From Isochrysis galbana (lineage: Eukaryota > Haptophyta > Isochrysidales > Isochrysidaceae), in the NCBI GenBank assembly GCA_018136815.1, contig CM030933.1, forward strand, positions 6,053,137 to 6,117,136: a DNA stretch of 64,000 nucleotides, written 5' to 3'. Position numbers and translations under genes: made by a program. This document shows, piece by piece, positions 42,060-51,532 of the stretch. Positions within the stretch are counted from its first letter, which is position 1; the number at the start of each line of letters is the position of its first letter. The notes below the pieces were generated by a model. That model was not told the DNA's origin and made no database searches. It saw only the letters and a program-made list of their open reading frames with translations.

Positions 42060-42336
42060 GCGTTTCGTGCGAAAAAAAAAGCTACGCGACCCGGGGGCGG
42101 TCGCCGACCTCGACGTGGCGCTTCTTCTTGGAGACTTGGCCACGCGCGGCGCTTGTGGGGACGCACCTGAGACCTGACAGGCGGCATCCGGGGTTCATTC
42201 ATACAATTTCCTCTTATGATCCACAGCTCCACCCACACCACCACAGCTTCTAACACGGGCCGCCCTCGGTGGGGGGCCCGGAGGAGAGAAGAGTCGCGCC
42301 GGAGCGCTCCATCGCAACCAACTATATAGTTAGTTG
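42060..42336. repeat. Hairpin-ended repeat (MERS type)
   Basis: It ends GGAGCGCTCCATCGCAACC, then AACTATATAGTT (perfect palindrome, about 42320-42331) and AGTTG. The minus strand reads MERSGATLLSSGPPTEGGP, matching the copies at 8.5 and 50.0 kb. Confidence 0.65.
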
Positions 42337-42339
42337 AGG

Positions 42340-42795
42340 GCGAGGACCAACAAGCGATCGCGAAAGCCATCGACCATCGACCAGCTGGCACTTCTTGGAG
42401 TGACGAGTGACATTGAACGACGGGGAACCAGACGCTTAACGCCTAGCGCACACAGAATGCGAGAAGTCAACGAAGAAATCAGCGAGATACACAGAATCCA
42501 AACCATCAAACAAAAGATGTTCCGACATGCTAAAGCACGAGGAAAGAATGACAAAGACAAAGGAATTCTTCAATAAATTCAAATCGCAAGCGTCAAACAA
42601 CGCGATACCAGAGATCTTTGTCACGAACAATTGGGACGCCCCGGGGGGCGACGCACGCCTAACGGTGACTGTCGCCGACGACATACGCAAAGAACTGAGG
42701 AAATACTACATATGGCTCTATCAGAAGCGCACGGCAGTCAGAGATGAAGCACTCGAAGACGCGTTGGAAGAGCGAACCACCCCCCACTCTCATTC
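42340..42795 (+). pseudogene. LINE remnant: region between endonuclease and reverse transcriptase
   Basis: Two frames together read RRLTPSAHRMREVNEEISEI, IQTIKQKMFRHAKARG, then in the next frame TVADDIRKELRKYYIWLYQK and DEALEDALEE. This pattern (charged helices, then a D-I-x-x-x-L-x-x-Y-Y-x-x-L-Y block) is typical of the linker just before the reverse transcriptase of L1-like elements. It is frameshifted near 42575. The A-rich codon style matches the LINE remnant at 51-53 kb. Confidence 0.5.
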
Positions 42796-42826
42796 TTCAT
42801 ACTACACACAGTCTGTTATGATGACT

Positions 42827-43988
42827 TCACATCGTCACATTTTGCGCGACACCGAATCGCTCCTCAAACTTTTGAATTTCACGTTGAATGGACTCCATTT
42901 CTTCCTGATCTGCCGTTGTGCTGCTTGGGTGGGCAACTGCCTCCCTCTCGGCAGCATCGAAGTACCATGTGGTGATGGCGAATCGTTCCGAGTGTGAAGG
43001 GAGCACCTGCGGTCGAGGAGAAGTCAACCAAGTCAGAAGCGATGGGCAGAATTCAAGAGACGCCTACACACGTGCTCGCCAGATTATGCTGCGTGTTTAG
43101 AACTCTAGCCTCTCTAAGAACGGAAAGTGGCCGCACCTCATGTGGCACTCGATAGTCTGAATAGAAGAGTACTAGCCGATCCCCAAGTGGTTGAATGTCG
43201 GCGACTGGAGGCCTTCCAGCGGGCGCGAGCTTCTCAAACAGTCGGAGTTCTCCGCCGTCTGCGATCTTCCAGTGCGGATTGAGGTATAAGATCGCAGTCA
43301 GACGCCTCCCGTTGCACCGTTCTCCTTTACCGACCAAACACGAGTTATCGCAATGGCGAACATATCGAGCCCCCCCACCAGGATAGCATGTGACCATGGC
43401 CTTTGACCTCGAGCATATGCCCGCAAGATCAACAACTCGCTTCCCCAACTCTGCCACAAAGTTGTCTAGCTTCGTGAGATAGCGAGACAATGCTTCCGTA
43501 GCCCACATGCCTGGCTCCTCGCCATCAAACCAACCGACAAGGTCTCCGCGAACACGGCTGTGAACATACGACGTCAACTTGCCACTGCGTCCACCGGCGA
43601 GTCGCGATGGCTGAAGCTTGCCAGCAGCGCGCGCGGCAACCACCTCTGACCGCAGTTCTTCACACGAGTCGATACCGAGCATCTCGTCGACAACACACCA
43701 AGCGTGGGCTTCCAGCTGCATAGCAATCTCGTCCAGAGCGCCGTCGGAAATGAACCACCAGTACTTCTCGCGATCTGCTCCGCGCGCTGCCGTCGCGTAG
43801 ACTTGGAGCAGCTCACTGGGTGCCGCCAGCGCTGGAGAGCTGTCGGGCCTCACAGTGAATGTCCACGCCGTCCCACCCTCACGCTGCAGCAAGATGAGGC
43901 TGCTGCTGTCGTCCTGCTGCACCACAGCAAGATGTTCCGCGTGCGCGCTCTGCCGTGGCTTGGGATTAGCACGCCGCTGCTTGCCCAT
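42827..43988 (-). CDS. EGLN: EGLN/PHD-type prolyl 4-hydroxylase
   Basis: PHD enzymes are Fe(II)/2-oxoglutarate dioxygenases that hydroxylate prolines and, in animals, sense oxygen through HIF-alpha. Exon 1 is 43988-43137 and exon 2 is 43006-42827, with a 130-bp GT-AG, phase 0 intron. The splice joins VPHE to VLPSHSERFAITTWYFDA and restores the active site: H212-x-D214 (CYPGGGARYVRHCDN), H283 and Arg292, nine residues after H283 as in animal PHD2. Other PHD blocks are VRGDLVGWFDGEEPG (before the core), SRSKAMVTCYPG, GELRLFEK and VADIQPLGDRLVLFYSD. There is a roughly 10-residue insert after the HxD (SCLVGKGERCNGRRL). No MYND zinc finger. Total 343 aa. ATG 43988 (MGKQRRANPK) is the first in frame. 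Confidence 0.9.
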
Positions 43989-44228
43989 ATCAAGGATCCT
44001 CCGGCGAGGCGCCACGGGCGCACCAGCTCGTACCCGCAGTCACAGTGAGTCCAGGAGAGCCAGCGCCCGCCCGCTCTCCCTCGCACCCCCTCGCGCCGGC
44101 CGATACCGAGGCTGCGGACGAAGGAAGAGGGGGGAAGGGGGGAAAGGGGGGGGAGAGAGGGGGGGGGGGGGAAAGGCGCACACTTCGGGAAACGAAGCCC
44201 CCCTCTTCTAGTCCCGCTCCACTCCTAG
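43989..44228. promoter_or_regulatory. Upstream region of the EGLN-like gene
   Basis: G-rich runs (44145-44170) on the plus strand, C-rich on the gene's sense strand. No specific site is recognised. Confidence 0.35.
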
Positions 44229-44440
44229 CTTGAGGGCCGATCGCGAATCAAGACCCTTATTTTCGAAAAGCAAGGTCTCGATTTTCGAAAATGCAGAGTC
44301 TGGATCTCGAAAAACAAGGAAAACAAGAGAGGGTCGAAATCAAGACCCCACTAGCAACTCTTGTTTTTTTTGCGGAGCAACCCCCCCCCCCCCCCCCCCC
44401 TCCCCCCCCCTCCCCTCTTCGCTCCGCCGATGGAGCCCTC
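44229..44440. repeat. TTTTCGAAAA-rich dispersed repeat, copy 2
   Basis: Closely matches 36178-36395, including TTTTCGAAAATGCAGAGTCT and the end CTCCGCCGATGGAGCCCTCT. It contains a long poly-C run near 44382-44410. Confidence 0.75.
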
Positions 44441-44451
44441 TCATCTGAAGA

Positions 44452-44782
44452 TCATACCACAGAGCTCAGCCGAAGCCGAAATTGCGGCCTACACTACGTG
44501 TACTCAACGTCAACGTTTTAGAATTCCTCGATGCAGAGTACACACTTCCGGCGACCATCTTCTGCGATAACTCGGCCACGGTCGCATCCATCAAGAATCC
44601 CGGCGTAAAAGGGCGTACTCGACACTATGAAAATTGGATATGGTTCGGTCGAAAACAATAGACAATAGGATCGCGTCTCTACACCTGTTTGGATATCGAC
44701 CGAGGACCAGATAGCCAAAAGCTCTCGAAAAAAACAAGTTCATGAAATTTCGCAATCGCGCTCTTGGTACGACCAATTGATC
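44452..44782 (+). pseudogene. Ty1/copia RNase H fragment, frameshifted
   Basis: It reads AEAEIAAYTTC, then after a shift LEFLDAEYTLPATIFCDNSA and VASIKNPGVKGRTRHYENW (the CDN and H..R/K-H blocks of copia RNase H). After a stop it continues TPVWISTEDQIAK, and after one more shift ALEKNKFMKFRNRALG, the usual end of copia polyproteins. At least two frameshifts and one stop mean it is dead. Confidence 0.7.
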
Positions 44783-45066
44783 CAAAAAAAACTTGGATCC
44801 ATCTTGCATGTCCCATTCCCTAAGCATAAGCATCACAATTCGCTTCTTCCTGGTTTCGCCCCGGCTTAATAACCAACTAGCAGACTAGCAGTGAACGTAA
44901 GCCATGGGTCTGGATGCCGCCATCTCTGGCGAAGAATCGTTGTTGGCCTATGTCCTATGTCTTTGACGCTTGAGCACGTTTCAGCCTCAAAGGTAAGCTT
45001 GTACCTCTTTCTTCTGGGAAACAGCAATGATTGGGGACGAGGGTTTCGCCTTTGGCGATGGGGGAG

Positions 45067-45094
45067 TGTTAGAGTTTTTCTTGTTGTGCGAATA
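45067..45094 (+). repeat. Start of copia 3' LTR after polypurine tract
   Basis: A purine tract (GATGGGGGAG) precedes TGTTAGAGTTTTTCTTG. The LTR continues beyond the inserted element at 45996 (TAACCTTAGTGCTG). Confidence 0.6.
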
Positions 45095-45978
45095 CAAACT
45101 AAGTTTATACTTAGTTCGCCCATGGGGGGGCACGAGCCCCCCTCTCTCTCCACTCCTCCCCTGCCATGGGGGAGGAACCACCCACTCTCCTGGCACGCCT
45201 AATGGCCTGCCAGGAGCACACAGCCCTGCTGCTGACCCATTCCTCTCCCCACAGGCCCGCCTGACTCGCCCGCCCTGGCCCGTCGTGGCCTGCCCATCCC
45301 TCTGACCAGCCCCTCCTCCCCCTGGGCCCCCCTGATCAGGACCCCCCAGCCAGCTCCAGTCGACTGGCAGGGGCTCGAGAGCCAACGAGGGAGAGGCAGG
45401 AGGGGCCAGGGCCATGCCCCAGCCTCACCTGCCCCCTGAGCTGCGCTCCCAGCTCCCAGGCCCCTGCCGGCCTCCTGGGGACCTGAAGAGGGGCCGCAGG
45501 CGCGCGCCATGGGCCCCCGCCGCAGGGAAGAGAGGAGGAAAAGGGAAGAGGGAGGGGAGGGGGGAGCGGCAGCTCTCCCCTCCGGCAGAAACGTGTCTTC
45601 TCGCCCCGTTTGGGTAAGAGAAGACGGGGGCGCCAGAGCCAGGAGGGAAGGGCCGCGGCTCGCCGCGGCCACTCGCTTCGGCGAGGAGAGATTAGCGCTC
45701 CTGGGCCCCTATTCACGAGTGCCCCCCCCCCCCCGCGTTGCTTTTACCCGAAAGGGGTTTTCCCCCAGCGTGGATTCGAGGAGAGGACGTGCTGGGGTGC
45801 GTGGGGTCGGTGCGTGCACTGGGGGGAGGACAAATATCGAGGGGAGGGGGCAAAGCCCCCTCCCCCCGGTAGCACTCGGACACCTGGCTCGTCAGGCATG
45901 GCGGGATTCCGGGACGGAAAAGTTGTGTCCAATTAGCTAGTGGGGTTGGCTAGAATATAACATTAATTATTTTATTTA
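45095..45978 (-). mobile_element. Hairpin-ended retroposon, about 884 bp, in copia LTR
   Basis: The 17-bp sequence TTCTTGTTGTGCGAATA lies at 45078-45094 and again at 45979-45995, marking a target duplication in the copia LTR. One end is the hairpin AACTAAGTTTATACTTAGTT (45097-45116) with CGCCCATGG. The other is AT-rich (AACATTAATTATTTTATTT). The body shares the first about 200 bp with the 751-bp type, then differs: 45355-45790 is repeated inverted at 50690-51107. Confidence 0.8.
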
Positions 45979-46000
45979 TTCTTGTTGTGCGAATATAACC

Positions 46001-46120
46001 TTAGTGCTGTGGTCCGTAGCCTTCATCGGCACCGGAGCCCCTCCCCCGCGATGGGCGATGGGAGTGTGCGCGATTGGCTCGTCCGGTGTCAGTGGCTAGG
46101 GATGCTAGCTAACAAGATGC
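46001..46120. other. Possible continuation of copia LTR
   Basis: Sequence after the target duplication. No second copy is in the window to confirm it. Confidence 0.35.
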
Positions 46121-46300
46121 TCTAGAGGCATGAGCCTCGTAGAACGGCCCGCTTCGTGAAGCGGCCCGCAACGTTCCCCATGGCTCCCACGGCCAAGCCC
46201 AAGCCTCCCTCGCGCCCAGAGATGCCTAAACAAAGGGCACTAACTACACCATGCAGGCCCGCGACAAGGCCGACGATCTTCGAAAGCGAGAGCGAGCTCG
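46121..46300 (+). repeat. GCGGCCCGCTTCG/MAP-type repeat, copy 1
   Basis: TCTAGAGGCATGAGCCTCG, a CGGCCCGCTTCGTGAAGCGG hairpin and CCCATGGCTCCCA with an ORF start MAPTAKPKPPSRP; a shifted frame then reads MQARDKADDLRKRERAR. Copy 2 at 56695-56880 has the same layout in one frame. Coding capacity in this copy is broken. Confidence 0.6.
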
Positions 46301-47117
46301 CCGCTCATCACTTGAGGCATGCCATCTAGTGTGCTCTTGTCAACATGGTCCTTTGTTCCTTTGTTCCTTTGTTGTGATACTTGTGGCAATCTCAAGAAGG
46401 GAGTGTGTAAGAAGCAAGAAGAGGGGATTTGTGCAGCTTCGGAGGCTTGCAACTCGTGTGGATGTTGATGTTGGGTGTCAAAGCGCGTTGAGTGACTCAG
46501 AGCCCGTTCTCGATGTCGGGGCTGATGCACGAGGCTCGCGATGTCGCGCACACATATGCAATAAAATACATTGCGAGTCACAACGAGCTTCAACTGAAAA
46601 AATAAGCACATGTCGGCCAAGCTCTCTACATGAGGAGGCTTTCATGCAGTTTGAGCACCTTCTAGAAACCAAAGGGTAAGATTTTATAGTGCCTAATAGA
46701 AATGGGGCCGATCCAAGAAGCTCATGCCTCTAGTAGATTACAATTTATAACGGGTTTGCACCGGGGGCGGTCGCCCCCCCCGCCCATCGTGTGCCGTCAT
46801 CGCGCGCCGCCCGACCGCTGGGCTCCCCCCCCCCCCCCCCCCCCTCCCGGTCCTCCCCTTCCCCTTCCTCTGGCGCCGGGGGGGGGGGAGGGGGGGGGGG
46901 GCAGAAAGGGGGGAGGGGAGGGGGGGGGCTGCGGCGCGCGCGCGCTCTCTCGCTCCTCGCGGCACATCCTCTCGCCCTTTCACGAATTCACCGCGGAGAA
47001 TCACGTATTCTTCCGAGCGGAGAAGAAAGAGATTTCCGTGGGCCGCAGAGAGAGAGGAGCTGGAGCTGGAGCCGCCACGCTGGGGCCATCCCATCACTCA
47101 CCCTTCCCCTGTCGATC
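46301..47117. other. Intergenic, with G/C tracts before the DOMON gene
   Basis: ORFs near 46.3-46.7 kb lack motifs. From 46770 there are long poly-C then poly-G runs (46827-46845, 46878-46902), probably the promoter/5' UTR zone of the next gene. Confidence 0.4.
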
Positions 47118-49184
47118 ATGCCCGCACTCGTCGTCGTACTGGCTGCGGCTGGCTTCCCTGGGCCTGCGATGTTCCACCCATTCACGGTGGACAGCTCCGC
47201 ACTGGCTCCTTCTCGCGAGCTCGCCAACGCCCTGGTTCAGGATGGGATTGTTCAAGTGATTGGCATCCCTGGCTACAAAGAGCTACGCCTGATGGTGTTG
47301 TCACGTACTAAAGAATGCAACGAGTTCCCCGAGTCGCATAAGTTCTCAGATGGGACAACCCGCCGTTCAATCGCCTCGCACACCGTCCCCGGACCTGGCG
47401 GTGAGCAGCCGTTTCCGCTGGGCAGCGATTGCCACGCTCTTGAGGCCGTCCTCGCTCCATTTCGCTCTACCGTGAAGCAGGCGACAGGGCACTTCGCCCT
47501 CGCCCTGTCGGATCTTCTGGATGTCGAGAAGCCCCTTCTCTCGACACCCGATGGCTTGCACCACTTCACCTCGTTTGCCGACGTCGTTGAGGCTGGAGAT
47601 CACCTTGAGCACATCCATGAGTACGTGCGGCCACAATCGATAGAGCCTCAACAGCATAACCTGGACACGCCCACGCTCGATATGCACGTGGACCAAGGTA
47701 TCTTCATCGCCTTCACGCCCGCGCTTGAGCTCACGCCGTCTGACTTCTACCTCAAGCGACGCAACGGCGAAACTGTGCGCGTCGCATTTGACCCTGATGC
47801 GCTCGTGTTTATGATGGGCGGCGGCGCAGAGCAAATCATAATGCCCAAGCTGCTGCGGCAGCGGTTGGTGCCGTACGGCGCCCCTCACGCCGTGACTGTC
47901 CCGCCTTCCGAAGCGCCGCGCATGTGGTACGGCCGCATGGTGCTTCCGCCGCCCGGCGCGGCGCTCGCCTCGGACGCGCGCATTACTTATGGCCAACTCC
48001 GTGAGGAAATGATTCGCGCCACAAGCTCGGAGGGCGGCGTGGACGAAAGTGTGGAAGGCATCTCGGTGGCTTGTCTGCACCCTTCCCTCAACGCGGCCAA
48101 CCGTCGTGCGCTGGACGCTACTTCCTGCTCAGCCGGCTCCGAGTACTGCTGGCATCGGTGCATGGAGCTCTCGCCTGACCTTGCGTCCGACACCCACGAG
48201 ACTACCAACGCCATCGCCGTAGAGTGGATGCGCTCCAACAACTCGACTGATCCGGCCGCGGCGTGTGCCTCTCAAGGCCTGGCACTGCAGTGTGTCGACC
48301 CGCGCGACATGATCACCATTGGTGGTCACGGAGACTTTTACCCCGCCTGCACCAACACGACCCAACCGTGGGCCCCATACCCTATTGCTGCCCCGCTGCG
48401 CAACGAGGCAATTTGCACTGATGCCGAGCTCGAGGCACGTACTGGCGCATTTTCCAACCAGTACAGTGCTTCAGCCGACCTGATGGCCGAGTGTGGCGAA
48501 TCTTCGGGCCTATCCAGCACGGCTTGCCGGCAGGGCGTGCTCCAGTGGAACCTCGCCAATTCCAAGGTCGATGTTCGTGTCACGTTTAACGGTCAGCTCG
48601 GCTGGGCTGGCCTCGGCATCGCCAACCCTGGCGGTGGCAACAACGGAATGCTGGGGGCGCACATCGCCATGTTGCTGCCCGGGCCAGCCAGCCTCTTCAC
48701 TGCAAAGGACGGCTTAACCGACACGAGCAGCCCCGTGATTGACGAATTCATTATCAACGAGTTCGGCGGCTCCGCCTTCCGGCTCTGGCAGACCCCGTAC
48801 GTCAACAAATCGATCACTTCGGCTGGATGGGACGTGGACGAGTGCTTCACTAGCTTCTCCTTCTCGACAGACGCACTAGCCGGTTGGCCGCTTAACACCG
48901 TCGGCACCGACCAGATGATCTGGGCTTTCAACTCGGAAAATCACTTCGTCGGATATCACGGCAGTTCTCACCGCGGTCTCATCCAAGTGCGTTGGGCTGA
49001 GGGCCTTCCATCTGATGAAGCGGCTGGGCCTTCCAACGACATCCCAAGTGGGGCCCTCGCAGCCATCATCACTCTGGCCGTCGTCATGGCGGTCGTCCTT
49101 GTCCTCCTCGTCGTCGCCCTCTGGCTGGCTTGCCGCCCGGCTGCTTCAGCGGACACCAAACCGGCACGCGCCGAACGGGCATGA
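47118..49184 (+). CDS. Secreted 2OG-oxygenase-like / DOMON / transmembrane fusion
   Basis: The 688-residue product starts at ATG 47118 with a short signal-like sequence (MPALVVVLAAAGFPGPA). Residues about 20-280 resemble the isopenicillin-N-synthase fold of Fe(II)/2-oxoglutarate oxygenases: H190-x-D192 (LDMHVDQGIFIAFTPA), AFDPDALVFMMGG, distal His257 (GAPHAVTV) and RMWYGRMVLPP with candidate 2OG Arg268/273. A Cys-rich linker follows (320-465). Residues about 470-628 are a DOMON domain, a beta-sandwich that can bind heme or sugar (LQWNLANSKVDVRVTFNG; GWAGLGIA; TDQMIWAFNS). One transmembrane helix (about 648-671, ITLAVVMAVVLVLLVVALWL) and a short basic tail end it. The protein would face the secretory lumen or cell surface. 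The oxygenase assignment is from motif spacing and is less certain than DOMON. Confidence 0.8.
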   Translation: MPALVVVLAAAGFPGPAMFHPFTVDSSALAPSRELANALVQDGIVQVIGIPGYKELRLMVLSRTKECNEFPESHKFSDGTTRRSIASHTVPGPGGEQPFPLGSDCHALEAVLAPFRSTVKQATGHFALALSDLLDVEKPLLSTPDGLHHFTSFADVVEAGDHLEHIHEYVRPQSIEPQQHNLDTPTLDMHVDQGIFIAFTPALELTPSDFYLKRRNGETVRVAFDPDALVFMMGGGAEQIIMPKLLRQRLVPYGAPHAVTVPPSEAPRMWYGRMVLPPPGAALASDARITYGQLREEMIRATSSEGGVDESVEGISVACLHPSLNAANRRALDATSCSAGSEYCWHRCMELSPDLASDTHETTNAIAVEWMRSNNSTDPAAACASQGLALQCVDPRDMITIGGHGDFYPACTNTTQPWAPYPIAAPLRNEAICTDAELEARTGAFSNQYSASADLMAECGESSGLSSTACRQGVLQWNLANSKVDVRVTFNGQLGWAGLGIANPGGGNNGMLGAHIAMLLPGPASLFTAKDGLTDTSSPVIDEFIINEFGGSAFRLWQTPYVNKSITSAGWDVDECFTSFSFSTDALAGWPLNTVGTDQMIWAFNSENHFVGYHGSSHRGLIQVRWAEGLPSDEAAGPSNDIPSGALAAIITLAVVMAVVLVLLVVALWLACRPAASADTKPARAERA

Positions 49185-49918
49185 CCAGCGACTGGGTGAG
49201 CCTACCGACTGGCAGGATCGCTCGAGCCCCCACGGCCCGCCTTTGCACGCGGCAAGATGGCCATCTACCTGGCATGCTCATGCAATGAGGAACCGCAAGC
49301 CAGCCGTCGAGCCCCATGACCACACGGCTCTCGTTGTCGTTATGGAAGCGTCCCGTGCTCAAGGCCCAAGTGTCAAGCCGATTGCGGATTCTGGCGATTT
49401 TGATGGACACATCCATGCATCCCTAACTGTGCCCTATGCTCACGCATATCTCCTGCACCCTATGCCCATTCCTAACCCTCCCTCTGCCCTTTTTCCGCGT
49501 GACAAAGAGCAGCAGCGAGGTCTCGCCTATCAGCCCGCATCCCACAGCGCTTCAAGCACGGGAGATGACAAAATCTACGCATTCCCGTGAGTGTCCTGTA
49601 CAAAAATGTTGAGGGCAGAATCGAGGTGTCGCGCATCAGCCCTCGCATTAGCTATTGCGTCAAGCATTAGTAATGGTGATATCAACGCATCCCCTTTAGT
49701 CTCCCGTGCTTGCTGTTGCCTAGGGCAGTAACGTCGTGTCGCGCATGAGCCCTCATATCAACCAAGTCATGCGTTGGCGATGACGAGTTCCACGCTACCT
49801 ATACCCATGCCCCAACAATCCGTTGGTGAGGATGCAAGTTTTGAGGAGCGATCTTTGTTCTTCCAAGGTTGTGTCATTAATATATGAATAAATTAATCTT
49901 ATATCCTAGCCAATCCCA
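49185..49918. other. Intergenic, no gene recognised
   Basis: An ORF continues at 49285-49590 without motifs. Nothing else is supported. Confidence 0.45.
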
Positions 49919-50110
49919 ACCTACTTTTTAAGTGGGGGTCAACAACTAAGTTTATACTTGGTCGCGATGGAGCGCGCCGGCGCGACTCCCCTCTCTTTCG
50001 GGCCCCCCGCCGAGGGCGGCCCTCCTGCCAACATGGACCTGTCGCTGGCGAAGCGACCGCGTCCGCCCTCAGAGGCCGATCAGGTGCGCGCGACTCCGGC
50101 CGCGTCACAC
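49919..50110. repeat. Two hairpin ends in tandem (inverted)
   Basis: CCTACTTTTTAAGTGGGG (49919-49936) is followed by AACTAAGTTTATACTTGG (49944-49961), then TCGCGATGGAGCGCGCC. The plus strand reads MERAGATPLSFGPPAEGGPP and LSLAKRPRPP. A MERA-type element end seems to sit against the end of a CCTACTT-type element. Confidence 0.65.
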
Positions 50111-50689
50111 GGCCCGTGGCCTCGGCCACACCACACACAGCAGCCATGCTGGCCCCCCCCCCCATGGGGGACAGCAAACTGCAGGACTCAGAGAGACAGC
50201 AACAGGCAGGAGAGCCCTGCAATCCACTGGGCATGCCTTATGGCAGAGGCCACTCTCATCCCGACGTGGGCCGCGCCGCCTCGGCGGCGCGGCCCGCGGC
50301 CGGGTGGCCCTTATGGGCACAACATCCTGACATTTTGCGCTGACACAAAACAGCATCATGCATCTCTGTCTGCACAGAGAGAGGAAGCCAACACCCGCAC
50401 CCACACCAAGACCCCTAAGACGACCTGAGCCGCTGTACCCCCATGCACAACAGCCCACGAAGCAACTAACCCCTGCTCCCCACGGGCCTGTCCCTCAGGA
50501 CCCAGACTCAGAGAATGAAGATCAACAAGCAGGCACACTGATGCCATCTACGAAATGTCTTTCAGCCAGGCGGGCGACCTGGTGCTACTCGACACGACGG
50601 TCTATGCGGCCATCGTCGAACTTCTGCTCGAGCTCGAGGGCGTCGACCCCGAGCCAGACTTCTGGGCCCGCTCCTCGAGGGCTCGAGCA
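50111..50689. other. Repeat-derived intergenic sequence
   Basis: Bases 50224-50248 are the inverse of 7939-7963. A strong GC hairpin (GGCCGCGCCGCC ... GGCGGCGCGGCC) lies at about 50269-50293. No gene is recognised. Confidence 0.5.
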
Positions 50690-51107
50690 GTCCACGCTGG
50701 ACGCTGGGGGAAAACCCCTTTCGGGTAAAAACAACGCAGGGGGGGGGGCACTCGTGAATAGGAGTCCAGAAACGCTAATCTCTCCTCGCCTAAGCGAGTG
50801 GCCGCGGCGAGCCGCGGCCCTTCCCTCCTGGCTCTGGCGCCCCTGTCTTCTCTTACCCAAACGGGGCGAGAAGACACGTAAACGCCGGAGGGGAGAGCTG
50901 CCACTCCCCCCTCCCCTCCCTCTTCCCTTTTCCTCCTCTCTTCCCTGCGGCGGGGGCCCATGGCGCGCGCCTGCGGCCCCTCTTCAGGTCCCCAGGAGGC
51001 CAGCAGGGGCCTAGGAGCGCAGCTCAGGGGGCAGGTGAGGCTGGGGCATGGCCCTAGCCCCTCCTGCCTCTCCATCGCTGGCTCTCGAGCCCCTGCCAGC
51101 CGACTGG
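50690..51107. repeat. Inverted copy of 45355-45790
   Basis: GGAAAACCCCTTTCGGGTAA, CGAGTGGCCGCGGCGAGCCG, CATGGCGCGCGCCTGCGGCC and CTGCCAGCCGACTGGAGC occur in the reverse order and orientation of the 45-kb element. The copy ends where LINE reverse-transcriptase sequence begins. Confidence 0.8.
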
Positions 51108-51532
51108 AGCTACCTTGTACTCGAGAAATTGAAATTCGGGGGAGACTTCCGTAGGTACGCGAAGTCTCTCACGAACTCTGAGGCTAAACCTATCCGATAC
51201 ATCAAGGCCAACGGGGGCAGGAGCTTCCCGTTTAACGTGGCGAGCGGTGTCCCCCAGGGATGCCCATTATCGCCTCTAGCTAGCCTTCCTCCTAACGGCG
51301 GAAGCTCTCACTCGGGCAATCAACGAAGATGAAGACATAGACGGAATCATAGTGAACGGAGCCGAACTAAAGATAAGCCAATTCGCGGACGACACGCAAC
51401 TTTTAGCGGCCGACTACGGCAGCCTGGCACGCTCTCTCAAATGGGTAGAAAGATACGCGGCGGCCTCGTGTGGCAAACCAAACGACCAAAAATTCGAAGG
51501 TCTGAGAATGGGGTCGCTAAAGAGAAAGCGTC

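Noticed and set aside
46251-46679. 142-codon plus-strand ORF as a gene
   Set aside because: Only its first about 25 codons match the second copy of the repeat at 56.8 kb. The rest has no coding bias or motif.
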